Assembly: GCF_003254395.2 (NCBI RefSeq)
Contig: NC_037647.1
Span: 10,111,050 to 10,175,049 of the forward strand
Direction of reading: 5' to 3'
Length of the DNA: 64,000 nt
DNA from: Apis mellifera
Lineage: Eukaryota > Arthropoda > Insecta > Hymenoptera > Apidae
Notes under the pieces: model-generated
Seen by the model: only the letters and a program-made list of their open reading frames with translations
Databases searched by the model: none
What the model was told of the DNA's origin: nothing
Position numbers and translations under genes: made by a program
In this document: one piece after another, positions 37,801 through 50,795 of the stretch
Position numbering within the stretch: the stretch's first letter is position 1
How the letters are laid out: the number at the start of each line of letters is the position of its first letter

Positions 37801-39400
37801 TAGATCTAAGCATAATTTTACGAGAAATCTAAATATCATTTTTACATCGAGATTGGAAACGGAATCATTCCGATTCATCGATTTAAACACCGATACTCGA
37901 GAAAAATTTCTTCTGGAATTTGGACATCCGTGGTTGGTCGTAAAACGTGTCGCCGGTTCGTTCCTCTGCATAGAGAGACCGTCCGGCTCTCGACTTCCGG
38001 TTTTATTGTAGAACACGACTTTCCAATAAGATCGTCGCCTGCATTTTTCGTCCCGCGTAGGTATATAGGTCTTTGAAACACCGAGTTCAGGTACGTGAAC
38101 GCTTTCGACGCAACCTGTCTCCTCTTATCTCCGCCACGATATCTTTGTCTGACTGGCCTCTTCGTCCTCCGTTTCCCGCGTGCCCGATGAAAACCGAAAT
38201 TCGAAAACGTGCCTTCCGTTCCGCCGATTCGCAACCGCATCCGTCGCACATGCGACGTCAAAGAGCCGGGGCGCCATTTTACTCGAAACCACCATCGCAA
38301 TCTCGGTGTTTCGTTTCATCCCCGAATCTATTATTCGAGGAAACAGCCGGCCGACTGTTGCCAGTATCCATTATATCCACCCGTCCTGTCGTTAGTTCCC
38401 CCATCAAACGAGAAAGCCCATCGATAGCAGGGGGTCGTCCGTTTATAGCCTTCCAACGCCATCATCCCTACCACCAACGAGTGGCATACACGTACGCCCT
38501 CTCTTCGGGGAACACTCGAGGATCCATTTGCCATTTCGTTTCCCCTCGCCAACTTTCTTTCGCGCGTTTTTTCACCTTTTCCCTCGCCACCCATCACCGG
38601 TATATATTCGGGTTCCTCTCCAAAATACTCGAAAAATATCGAAATGCTCGCCGCCAGATTGTCGCCTCGAGGGCCCGTCCGGTATACGAGTCCGGGGCTA
38701 ATTATAATATAAAACTTGCCGCGCCTTGTCGCCTTTCGTGTTCCTCCGCGATTCCTTTTCCTGTCCGTTTCCCTCGGGAACAAGGTTGCACCGCTCGTCG
38801 CGGCGCAGACGTTCCCAACCGTTCGTCCCGATCGGCCGCGACGAGCTGCTTACGACCGAATGCGCGAAACGAATCGCTTCGTTTTCATCGTTGGACAAAA
38901 GGTTAGGGAAGCTAGATACGCGTGCGAAGTAACGGGCACGGAATTGTATCGAGATGTACGGAATCTTCGGGGAGCCGAGAACGCGAGAGGAGGCACGGTT
39001 TCGGTTGAGAAACACGGTCGGTGTATCGGCAGGCCGTTGTCTCTATACTCCTCGAGGGCGCTCGATCAACGCACCAACACTCTCCAAGCGATCCGATCCG
39101 ATGCACGCACGCTCGCTTGCAAACGGCGCACACAGACGCGCGCACAGGCGCGCGCACACAGGCTCGAGCAGCCGCCTGACCAGCCAGCCATCCACCCGAC
39201 CAGCCATCCGACCAGCCAGTCGGATACCCAACAGCCGCATAATACACACGCCATAATACGCGCGCCTCGCATTAGACCTCGGTTAAACGCGGCTGCTGAA
39301 AACTTTGCGACCGACGTCCCGCCGTTCTTTTTCCTCCACTCCTATGCTAGCATTCGCTATTCGTTATTCGTGAACTCGACCTCTATTCGTCGATACATTC
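37801..39400. other. CpG-rich intergenic region, ORFs not supported
   Basis: Overlapping ORFs occur on both strands (for example 38073-38906 and 38716-39444 on +). They are Arg/Ser/Pro-rich, without domains or flanking splice logic. A small gccagccatccacccgacca-type repeat lies at 39180-39222. I see no supported gene. Confidence 0.5.
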
Positions 39401-39590
39401 TCGGCAGCAATCCCCCACCACTGCCGAAGGGAACCCCTCGTTGAAACCAGCGAAGCGAGTAATTCTAATTTCTTCAAACGCTTTTTTGGACTCCTCTCTC
39501 TCTCTCTCTCTTTGTCTCTTTCCTTCCAACGCGCTAGCTGTCGCGCTCTGCGTCCGTTACTGGCAAAGATAAAACTACTGGACTTAGAAA
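39400..39590. repeat. Dispersed non-coding element, copy 1
   Basis: It contains ccagcgaagcgagtaattct, then tttcttcaaacgctt, a TC-rich stretch and ctggcaaagataaaac. The same order of motifs recurs at 43660-43830 and, in part, at 45630-45690. The shared AAAGATAA is a GATA-type site. Origin (transposon relic or duplicated regulatory element) is unknown. Confidence 0.6.
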
Positions 39591-42500
39591 TTAATATATT
39601 TTTCGCGTCTCTAAGGATTAATATATCGCTCGGTCTCGAGTTGTGAACTTATAACGTATATAAATTCCGTATACATTACGGATAATGTTAAAAGAGTGGA
39701 TAAAACCTAACATTATCCTGGTAAACCTATGATTATCAATGATTCACGAGCAAAGTTTGAAATATATATATATATTATTATCGCGGTCTGGACAGCCGCA
39801 TTTTGTATTCCAACCTAACTCCGTACAAACTCATTGAGAAATACCAACGTATCGTATGTCCTAGATTTAACCGCTCTATTAGCTTCATTCCACTCTTTCA
39901 ATCTCACCCGTTACAGCGCATCGTTATTATCTATGATGTAAGGAAAAAGTGTTGAATTCAAGTTTGTCCGCGAATTTCGACTCGCTTCCCTCCGAAGTGG
40001 TAAACAAATAAAACTGTCTTGAAAAGAGAAATCCAAGAGAAATCGAGTAAAGTGAGAAAGGAACGTCTCATTTCCGAAATGAGCTCCGAGGAAGAGGAAT
40101 CGATCGCGCTCGCTAATTAACCGAGTCGATTATTCGGACCGGCACGCACCGACTCTCGACCGGTTCTCGTTCTCGTATCCGGGAAGTTCCGTGTAAACTA
40201 AAAGCGATCGAATCGCACGAGGACGCTTTGCTCGCGCGAACGATTCGCGCTCCCGTTCCCGATCCCGTTCCCCTGCAAAAACGGTTCGATCGATCGGTTG
40301 TTCGACGTGCTCCCACGTGTGCGTGACCACACCGCCTCTCGATTTCGACTGTCGTTTCGTGCGGACGACGCGGCAGTCCTTCCTTCCCGAAGGCGAGAAA
40401 GCAAAAGGAACTTAGCCAGCCACGGGAGACCGGTAGCGGCCAAGTAAGTCGCGGGACATAAGCGCGATCCAATTATCCGCTCTGGTCTCCGGAGAGCAGA
40501 TCGCGGTCGCGGTTATCATAAATCAAGATTAACGGTCGGGAAGATTTTCGCCGAACCGGTCGCGAGTCTCGCTCGATTTTTCACACTCTTCGAATATACC
40601 GCGTGTACTTCGATACTTGTGAAAACGTTATCGTTGCTATTCTCTCGAAATATCGACTCTTTAACCATTCGTCCCTACGTTGTTTCGTTCGTGGGATTCG
40701 ATGGAGGGGGGGGGGGTGAGAAGAGGAGCAAAATAAACGCGATCGATCAACGACGTCGATGCGTTAACGGGTTAAACGTATTCGCGATTACGCGATAATT
40801 CATGATTTTTTTTTCATTTTTTTTTCGCTCGAACCCGAGGCAAACTGGTTTCGCTCTCGCGCGGGAAGAGGGCGACTTCCTGCTCGCGCGCTCTTGATCC
40901 GACGCGGATTCGCGGCGCGTATCGATGATTTTCGAGGGCTGAGTCGGGGCGTTCGCGCGCGGTCGCACGCTCATCGCGCGCCGACCAATCTCGAGAGCGT
41001 AAACCGGTCACCGACCGGACCTCGAACGAGTTACGATAAATCGTGAGTAACGGCCGACCGGAGAGATTCGCTGCCGGGTTCGTTGCGTTAATTTTCTCTT
41101 TGTTTTTTCTAATTACACGTCGCGAGACAAGCGGCGCTGCTGTGTCGCGCGTCCAGAGTTAACCTCCCCCGCCGGTGCTTTACCCTCTTGAGTTTATTTA
41201 AATTCCTTAAAACTCGATCGAGAAACCGGCCTATATATCTGATCGATCAAATCTAGTTTTTCAAAAGAATAATATTAGCTAATTAATCGCAACGGTTAAT
41301 AATTATCATAATTCGTCGTTATCGATGTTATTACCGATCTATTATCGCATCGATGATCGTCAGACGTCGTAACGCGTTCCTTTTTCCTCTTCTCGTGAGC
41401 TAAGATATTTTCTTTCCTTTTTTCGACACGTGAAAACGTGGTATGTTACGATACGCCGTTGTATTCCTTCGCGCGGTGCGAAAATCGATCGATCGTTTCG
41501 ATCGTTGTTTCGAGGGGTGAAGATATCGAGGGAAATCGCATGCGCAGTACGCCCTCTGGATAAGGAGAGTCGCGCTGGTATCTAACTCGTTCGATATATC
41601 GAACCGCGTATTTACCGTTTCCGCGACTCGTTTCAAGGCGCGACCGCAATATCTTTCGATGATTTTCTCGAAACCGGTCAATGCACACCGGATTTCGCGG
41701 TTGTACATCGATCCGCGACCTGGCCGAATAAATCGTCGCCACGGGTTGAGTAAGAAGATCCGCGGGAATGGCGCGCGACGATACATACCTTCACCTTTAT
41801 CGTCCAATTAACGATAAGGATTCGTCGCGTTTATTCCGAACCGGACCTGAATCGCCTCTACCGCGGGCCTCGAGACGTTACGATTATTGTCTGGAGCAGC
41901 TACGGCTACGATTTTATCGCTCTCTTTCTCCTACGATCCCCTCCGATCGAATTAATCCGCCGCGGTTGGTAGCTTGCGTGAACGTGATGCGATTGTCCAT
42001 ATGTATATATATATGTATGTATAATATATGTATATATGTGTGTATATGTGTATAGTACACTTCACCCGATCGAGACGCGTCGTTCGATAACCTCGCCTCG
42101 TTTCTTTCCCATTTTCTTCTATTCACATTTAAGAAACTCGTGGATCTCGTCGCGTGTCAATTTTTGCACATCAAACTCTGGCCACGTTTGCTCTGCCACG
42201 GACCACGAGTGATTTTACCGTTAATCGAGTTACGCAATCGCGATATATCGAACCTAAGCATGCGAACCACGCGCCACGTCGTTTTCTTCCGTTCTTCGTA
42301 TTTATTATTACCACCGTCGCATCGTAGATACGATACGAGATTCGTATGCTTCTTACGAATTATCGAACTGTAGCACTGGAAAATAGCGATATTCGTTTAA
42401 ACCCGGCAATGGTAATTTGCGATCGTTATTATTGCGCCAACTTGCGTTTGAATTCCGAATTCAAACGACACACGGTGTCCCCCAAGCGGTCAACCGTCAA

Positions 42501-43659
42501 AGTACTGACCGTGACTGACGTAGCTTAACTTTAATAATCCATTGGAACGTCCAACTTTCCACGGTGCCCGCAATATCACTGGCAGCACGCCAACTGATAC
42601 AAGCTTTATCGTATCGTAATTCCTTAGGGCCGGTTTTAACTATCGCGAAACTCACCCCACGAGAGAGAAAGAGACCACCGCTTCACTGCTTCTCCACTCT
42701 TCCGGTTCCCACCGATTCTTCTCCCTACCTCCTCTATCTACCTACGGTATCTCTCGCTCTAGTTCCACCATCGATCTCGCGGTTCGATTCCCTATCGATT
42801 TTCTTTTCTCGTTCGCGTATCGATAGGAGCAGAATGGAACACCAAGCGTGCCTGCGCATGCGCGGCTAGTCTCCGTATACACGCCACACACGTACGCGAG
42901 AAAGAGAAAGAGGTAGATTGGCTGTTTCGCGGGACGGTTTAATCGCGCGCAATCGCTAGGAGAAATGCCGCGTGTCTTTCGCGGTCGAACGGGCCGAGAA
43001 GAAGAGCGCAATTAGCGGCCGGCTATAATTTAAGCCGGTTCAATTAATGCATCTGCCGCGGCGACGAGGTTCGACCGCACGCCACCCCTCTTATAGATAG
43101 GCGAGGGACGACGAGAGCGATCGTTCTCTCTAACCGTGGCGCGCATTCGGTCCGAGCTCCTCTCCTCAGCCGTGGTAATTAACGCAGCGATACGTCGCCT
43201 TCGCCATCGCACTCGTCGCCGTTCTCATCCTCGCCGTCGTCGTTGGTCGGTTCGTTAAACCAGACGTTGTTTTCTTCCCTCCCTCGCCTCATTCGCTCGG
43301 CTTTCGGATTTTTAATCTCTCTACGCGGTTTCCACGTACTCGAGGACATCTCGATACGTGCGCTACTCGTCACGCATCTCCCAGACACGAACTCGCCCTT
43401 ATCGAGGGGCAGCCAGTCGCGATCGAACCCGCGAACCAAGTTGCTCCTAGTCAAACCTGACTGGAACCCGGGATGGTAATTAACGTCGCGATACGGACTC
43501 GCGGACTTGCTTCGTTAAATTCTTTTCTCTTCTCTTTATAAAAACGACTCGACGCGTCGTTGTTTTCAACTCGATTCGCCGTTGGAATTTCTCTGCCGTG
43601 GTATTTATTCGTATATTATATGTCCGAGCTCTTCTCGAAGGTTATATTTGTGTACGGTA
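39591..43659. other. CpG-rich intergenic region, no gene seen
   Basis: No recognisable domain in any frame and no consistent exon chain. It has a poly-G patch at about 40707-40716 and short TA/TG runs at 42000-42055. Confidence 0.5.
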
Positions 43660-43830
43660 GCCATCCCTACCACTTGTCCCCCCTCTTGAACCCAGTGAAG
43701 CGACTAATTTCACGATTTCTTTAAATGCTTCTGCTCTCTTCGTCTCTCGCTTGCAGTCATACGCCACGGTTGTCCTTGTTGGCAAAGATAAAGCGAGGAT
43801 AGAATTTCGTGTTTACCTATTATAAAAACG
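43660..43830. repeat. Dispersed non-coding element, copy 2
   Basis: It contains cccagtgaagcgactaattt, tttctttaaatgctt, a TC-rich stretch and ttggcaaagataaagcg followed by agaatttcgtgttt. It aligns colinearly with copy 1 at 39400-39590 and its 3' part with 45630-45690. Confidence 0.6.
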
Positions 43831-45629
43831 TTTCTCCTCGTTCGTAACAAATTGCTTTACTTCTCGTCCGTGTTCGTGTGCGTGTTCGACCGCGTTTCCA
43901 AACACGACGATTCGTCTAATCCTACTAGAGATATATAACCGACCAGTAAGAATTCCGTCTCGCGACGGTGATGGCTGTTTTGCTCGTCGAACTAGTCGGT
44001 TCAAAGTCGCGACAGCCTCGTTTGTACAGTTATATCCCGGATCCAGGATCGAAAGGTTTGCGCGCTGCCCACTCGGAAGAAGAGGGAAGAGATGGAAGGG
44101 AAGAAGAAGAAGAAGAAGAAGAAGAAGAAAACGAAGAAGCAGAGGAACGGAGAAAGGAAAGAAAAAGATGGTAAAGGATCGCGCATCCCGGGAGTAAGAG
44201 ACGCGCACGCGGCGGCGTGGCGCAGCGCGAACGTTGTAAGCCGCGCGCGGCTGTGCGTGCGACCGTGCAAAGAAGGTGTTTGCATTGGCCTAGTGCCGAG
44301 GCGTTCGCGGCTTAAATTAATTACCTCGTCCTCCGACGTAACGGGTCTTTGCCCGATGCGCGCAAACTCGCTCGCCGCTTCGATAGCTCGATACCATTTT
44401 ACCGGATTTTATTTACCCCGAGCTCTTCTCTATCGACCTCGAAATATCGAAACTTCGGGAAGATATTTGCTCGAAGTCGAGGCTTCGAGTCATTTATTCA
44501 ATCGCCCGTTTTGTTCGCGCGAAAGCCGATGTTTTCGAGAGAAGAGGCTCTATCCAGCCGAAAACGCGGCTTGATAAATTAGGAGATTCGGCCTCCTATT
44601 TGTGATCTCTCCGAAAAGATCGTTTCAGATCTTATCGATCCGACGGTAGACAGCGTGGCAACGTCATTATTACGAGGACCCGTGACGATCGTTATCGATA
44701 CGTAAAAGCATTAACGATCGTTTTACGATGCTCGATAAACGAACAACATTCAATAAATGCATATCGTACAGAAAGCGAAACGCCAATAAAAATATCTATT
44801 CGATAGAGTGGAGTAGCTATTACGATAAATTAATCTTAAATTATGCTTCGCGCATTTCCCGATACGCACGCTTTTTGTGCGTACTTTTATGCGTTTTTGT
44901 GTATTTACCACCCGTCCAAAACCGTACACACTTCGATCTATTTTTTTTTTGTCGCTTCGATTTTCTCGTCGACATTACGACACTTCCTTTTCTAATTTCG
45001 AACAGCAGATTCGATCCGAGCTAACACAACCGACACGCGGCACACAGGTACTCGACGCGCTCTTAATAGCAAAGCACTCTCGAAAGGGTGGTTGGAAAAA
45101 AGATTGAACGGCGTGGTAACCGAGAAAGGTCTGCTTTCTCCGTGAACAAGACGAGGCGCCGGGCGACAACCAATTAGGCCTAAGAACCGGACGAGTGTTC
45201 TCGTAGAGCGATACAGGCCGCCGTCGCCGCCGCCGCCGCCGGCGCCGTCACATCCCTGGAAAAGGCACTCAAACTCCGATCCCTTCGCATCAGAATCTTC
45301 GTCATTCTCAGATTCCAGATCGTTTGAAACGATCCATTTGATTGAATCATCGCGTTCACGTATCTATTATCCTCTCACGTATTTATTATTTTCTCCTTCT
45401 TTCGATGCATTTTTATCTTTTTCTGACATTTTCATTTTTTAATAATTCGAGAAAAAATTCTCCCTTTTTTAAATTAAAATTTTTACTTGTTTCGAATTCT
45501 TCTTATAAATATTATATTCGGGACATAATAAATAATTTTTTAATTATTATAATATGTCATAACATTTTTTAAATATTAATATTTAAATGCATTCTCATTT
45601 TTAATTAATTATTATATATATATATATAT
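43831..45629. other. CpG-rich intergenic region, no gene seen
   Basis: It includes an (AAG)n tract at about 44099-44132 and a GCC-repeat patch at 45217-45243. ORFs are short and compositionally biased. Confidence 0.5.
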
Positions 45630-45690
45630 ATACAATTGTCGTTGTCCGTAAGGATAAAACGTGGCTCGAATTTCATGTTTCGAAATTAAT
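45630..45690. repeat. Dispersed non-coding element, partial copy 3
   Basis: ttgtccgtaaggataaaacg followed by gctcgaatttcatgttt matches the 3' part of copy 2 (ttgtccttgttggcaaagataaag ... agaatttcgtgttt). The 5' part is not recognisable. Confidence 0.4.
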
Positions 45691-47834
45691 AATGAATAAA
45701 TATTTCATATATATATATATATACATATAAATATTTTATTTATATATTTGGATCGAGGCATTATTCTTATCTTATTGGTTTTTACGGAAATAGGAAAAGA
45801 TAACCTAGCAGAGAAAGAATGACGGTGCCGGCATATTTCGATGTATCGCGATAACGATAATCGAACGATCCGTTAAACACTGTTCCTGGTATTTGCAAAT
45901 CAACATTTCAAGAAATCAGGAATACTTTACCACGTTGCATTATTTTATTTATTTTGTGTGATTATCGTATAAACTTATGTCACATGGATCTGCGATAAGA
46001 ATGAATCTTAATATCCTGTTTACGATTAGATTGAAAAAAGAAGAAAAAAAAACGGAAACTGATAGGTGTCGCGACCTACCTCCATTGTTGTTATCGTTAA
46101 TTAACGCCGATAACTAAGCATACAGATAACGACCCGTATCCTTCCATTGTAACAAATGGCACAGACCGATTATTACAATCGCTACGAAAATAAATTTCAT
46201 CCATTTGAAGGCATTCGAATCGAATAAATGGATAGGTTTATGCGCTAAAAAGCGAATCGCAGTTGTATAAAAATGGCGTCTACTCACTCGTAATCAGCCG
46301 TCCAAATACGACATTGTAGCGTTTCAAGCCAGAGTAGAATTGCCAGTTGATTTCTATTTCGTTTCCCCTTCTTTTTATCCTCTGACGATTATACGTTGTT
46401 ACCGTTGATGATTTAATTTAATTTAACAATTAAGAAACATCAATCGCTCGTTGATGTTCGTTTCACACTTTACCGGTAAAATTTTTCGCCGACAAATCGA
46501 AATGATCGCGTCACCGATTCGATCGAAACGTCTCGATTTCGATCATCGAGTCGAACGAGTTTGAGGTGAAAACTGTTTTACATTCGTTTTATTTCTCGAG
46601 AAGAAGTCACCAATGACAGATCAACAGATGAACGATCCTCGTAATCATTTCGAGAAAATCAATGAAACACACTTACTTTCCCGTTCCGATGGAAAACACT
46701 TGGATCCGTTTTTTTCTCACTGATACTGTACATACACTGCGATCATTGATAATTTTCGATAAACGAACGAATCTCGTTCAAAACTCGTTGCCATGGGCGA
46801 AGAAACGCGAAACTGTCTGTTTTTTTCAATCGAACACATTCGTCGAAAAAAATAGGACAAACTTTGGGCGAGGAGGAGTTTGAAAGGACGGAGCGAGAAA
46901 GAGTTCCAGAACGCGGTGCAACCGATGACTGCGCGGCTTCGACACTGACTTGGACAGTCACCTTTGGCGCGGCGATCGTTGCCTAAACGGGGAGGGGGTG
47001 GTTTGAGTAGACTCGCGAAGGCGAAGGCGAAGGCGAAGACGAAGGCGAAAGCAGTCGCGGCGTGGTTTAACGCGGGGGCGGGGGCAAAGGCGGAGGCGAC
47101 TCGAACCTCGACCCGAGTCGAGCCGAAGGGCGAACGAAACCGCATCACGGATCTCGGAGAAATCGCGTGCGCGCGCGCACACCACTAAACGGTTACGAGA
47201 GAATCTTCAAATAACAGTGAACACGTATATACGAAACGGGCAAGTTTCGCCCGATAGGAAGCGAGATGGAGCTAGTGGTGGGGATGAAAATTGCGAGCGA
47301 ACGCACGCGACCGGTAGCCTCGAGGAGGAAGAACCACGGTAGAGATAGAAAGCGGAGAGGCGGTCCGAGGCGGTGTATCGTGTTCGCTCCTGGGAGGCGG
47401 AGTCTCGACGCCTACGAGCGAAGGGCGTTGAGCGACCGATCCCCAAGCAGACACGCCGCGGCGCATCGCTCGCCGAGCAATTTTCATAAAATCCTTTTTA
47501 CTCTATGCTCTTTCTACATCTCTTCCACTTTTTCATTCTCTCTCTCTCTCTTACCCTCTCTCTTTCCCTTATTCCCTACCATCGCATTCTCAAGCCCTAT
47601 AATGTCCGACCAGATCGAGTGCGGATAAGCCGTGTCCGCGACCGGATCGTACTTCTCTCGATATCTTCGAAAATCCGCATTACTCCGCATTGCATTGCGT
47701 AGTGCTGACTTACGAACCTACGCCTAAGTCGTATATCCTTCCCCTCATTCGTTGATCGTCTCGATGCATACCTTTTTCCGTTATACGAAAATGTCGCGCC
47801 ACGAAAAATCGTGTTATATTCGATTCTATTTTTG

Positions 47835-47867
<33 letters not shown>

Positions 47868-50560
47868 TAAATGAAAAATAAAGATTTACGTCATCTGCGA
47901 GTAGAACGCGTTCCAAACGAGCGGAAAGCGACGAAGCACGCGCCTATTTTGCGCCACTTAACGATCCCCTATCGGAAAACCGGACGTAGCGTGCCAGGTA
48001 AGAACCCCTGCGAGTCGATACTTATCGGTGACGCCGGAAGTTCGCATCCAGGGAGACCCTGAGCTAAAACCCCTCGTTCTTCGCCCCTTGCCCCTATTAC
48101 CAACCCCCTAACCATAGATCATACCGAGCCTCTGCCGTCGCTACCGCTGACCACTAGCGCAGACCACCGTGGCGTAGACCACCGCCTTCCCCCCCCCCCT
48201 CTGTTCCAGGTCGCACCCTTTTGCACGCACCCGCGTTTTCCGCCCGAAAGATAGATACCCGGTTTTTCCATTTCGAGAATTAGTCAAACAGCTTATACCA
48301 TTTCGAACGAATCGATACTCGATGTCGATATTGCCTTTCACGAGTCCTCGTTCGACTTTTTCGAAAAGAAGTTGAAAAGTTACGTCCAAGTTTCGTCTAA
48401 CGAACTTTCTCGATCGCAATATTTTTATTTGTTACAAGTTCGTTGCTCAAGAAGACCACAAACGATTAACTTCTACGAACGAATGAAATTTGAGACACGT
48501 TTTATCTTTATGCGCAATGAGAGAGACGAAACTATTAGCGAGAGACGAAGAGAGGATGAGCGGTCAGAGCATTTGAAGAAATTTATGACGTATACCTGGA
48601 GAGAGAAGTTTACGTGCAAAAACTAGGTTTAAAAATATACACGACTTCGATTAAGAGGGAAAAAGGAAAAGAGAGGTAAAGAGGCGGGGATAATCGTAAA
48701 TGGTTTGTTTTCGTGAAAGCAAGAACGAAAGTTGAAATATATCGTGCCTCGTCTTTTTCGAACGATCGATCGTGGGCAATGCGTTGGTCAAATATGATAC
48801 TTGAACGACCGCGTTAATGGCTACGCGGTTCTTCGCGTCTTCGTCGTGAGATTAGAAGAGGAGGGAAGTATGGAGAAAACGGGAGGATAGAGAAAAATGG
48901 AAAACTGCATGTTTTGATGCGATGTTAACGAAATATGGATAATTATCGTGATACGATATTTATTCGTTATAATCGGCCATTTCTTCCGAAGATATATTTC
49001 TTGGGAAGTTATTTGTTCACACGTTAAAGACTATTTAATTGCGCATCAAATTTAATTAAATTAAGAGTTACAATTTTTTTTAAATTAATCAGCATTAACA
49101 ATCGCGAATTGTATTATCGAAGAAAATAAATTTTTTTTCGCGAGTAATATTTTTCATTTTGGAAATAATTTTTATCCCAACAAAAAAAAAACACGATCGC
49201 GAATTAAAGACGAAGAAAATTTCGTCTTGGAAGTTTGCAAAAGAGCGCAAAAAACTAAGAAAGAGTTTTGTCGAAACTAAGCGACCGGTACTGAGAAAGC
49301 AAAACGATCTTTCGCTTCGAAAGACGAAAATTATCTCGCCAAACGGGTAAGCAACTGCTTCCAGGAAAGAACAGGCTTACGTCTCCCGATTTTTCTTCTT
49401 CCCTTCTTTTTTTCTCCGCCTTTCTCAAGCCGCGATCTTCCATGAACAGGTTAAAATCGCGACCAGGCAAGTTTCTTTCTATCAAGGCAAATTTTTTAGA
49501 AATTTCTTTCCCGCACGATTCTCCTGCACAAGGATCCACGTATCCGTTCGAGATGAAAATTTTTCATAAAAATTCCTTTCGGAGAATAACATTTTTCGCG
49601 AAACAAGTAATTTACCGATTTAACGATGAGAAATAATAACTCGCGTGAATCTTAACACACTCGCTAAGGGTTGATCGTTTCCACTTGGATTCGATTCCGA
49701 GTCGCGTCTGATCACTCGAATAGAACGGAGGACCGGATTATCTCTTTAGGACGGATAGGATAAAATACGAGTGGTGCAGCGTGCCGTTAAGTAACGACAG
49801 AGATAGGCGTGGCGCCGATCGGAAAATTGAAGGGTGCAGCGATATACACGCAACATCCATCGAAAACATAATTATCCTCCTGTTTATTCTTTCGTTTCAT
49901 CCGCATCCAGAGTTGTTGGAACTCTAAACACGAGTGAGTGAAAAAAATTTTCCGCCACAGGAGCGGAAAAGTAGAAAGACCGCTCATTTTCGCCTCGATT
50001 CTCTCCTATCTTTACGCTCGTGATACAAGATTATGGTATAATACGATATGATGAAAGTTAATAAAATTACTTTAGTATCCTTATTTTATCCGTTATGTTT
50101 TACACCAAATTTCTTCAAATTCTTTTCCCTTCGCTATACTCCACATATATCTCATTTTTCTTTCGATTTGTAGACTGACTCGATCGGTAATAAAGTAGCA
50201 AGCAGAAACGCGTCACTTTTTATAACCAGATCAGAATTGCACTGACTCGGTGAAAAAGTAACTAGATAAAAAGTTTCAACAGTAAAGTTACTTCAAGTAG
50301 TTACTCACCAAAATGCTGAAACGATAATTTATTCGTTATTATAGTTGATCCGCTCTTAGTATAACGCTTTGAATAACAAATTATCGAAGTAACTTAACCT
50401 CATCTATTAAAGTACAACCCGTGTGAATAATTATTAATTTATTCAAATATTCATACTTGACAATCTGAATTTGTATCGATCACCAATATCATTTTCTCCC
50501 TCCAACAGTATTTCATCTAAATACCTCATATTCTCGGATTCCCTTCGAACTCGAATCGTC
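45691..50560. other. Intergenic region, no gene seen
   Basis: Mixed composition. A gcgaag hexamer-like repeat occurs at about 47017-47050, a (TA)n run at 47847-47868 and a C/G homopolymer patch near 48190. A segment at 50340-50410 resembles 5275-5385. No exon chain or domain is visible on either strand. Confidence 0.5.
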
Positions 50561-50561
50561 G

Positions 50562-50795
50562 CCGATTCCAACCGATCTTCGTCGCCGATCCCAACCGATC
50601 TTCGTCGCCGATCCCAACCGGTCTTCTTCGCCGATTTCAACCGATCCTCGTCGCCGATTTCAACCGATCATCGTCGCCGATTTCAACCGATCTTCGTCGT
50701 CGATTTCAACCGATCCTCGTCGCCGATCTCAACCGATCTTCGTCGCCGATCCCAACCGATCCTCGTCGCCGATCTCAACCGATCTTCGTCCAGTA
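50562..50795. repeat. Minisatellite, 23-bp unit
   Basis: About ten head-to-tail copies of a 23-bp unit (aaccgatcttcgtcgccgat plus three bases), with substitutions such as cct for ctt and ttc/ctc/ccc before the AACCG. The unit is not a multiple of three, so the ORF running through it cycles its frame and is not meaningful. Confidence 0.9.

Noticed and set aside
38073..39444. Two overlapping + strand ORFs of 277 and 242 aa
   Set aside because: Low-complexity, mutually overlapping, with equally long ORFs on the opposite strand and no domain.
42770..42800. ggttcgattcc resembling a tRNA T-loop
   Set aside because: The upstream sequence cannot form acceptor, D and anticodon stems.
45180..45255. 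Candidate distant last exon of the second GATA gene (Met-Asp-Val-Thr-Ala-Pro and an Ala run, then stop)
   Set aside because: A good acceptor and phase, but the nearby exon 54415-54322 fits the same phase and encodes a far more convincing C terminus.
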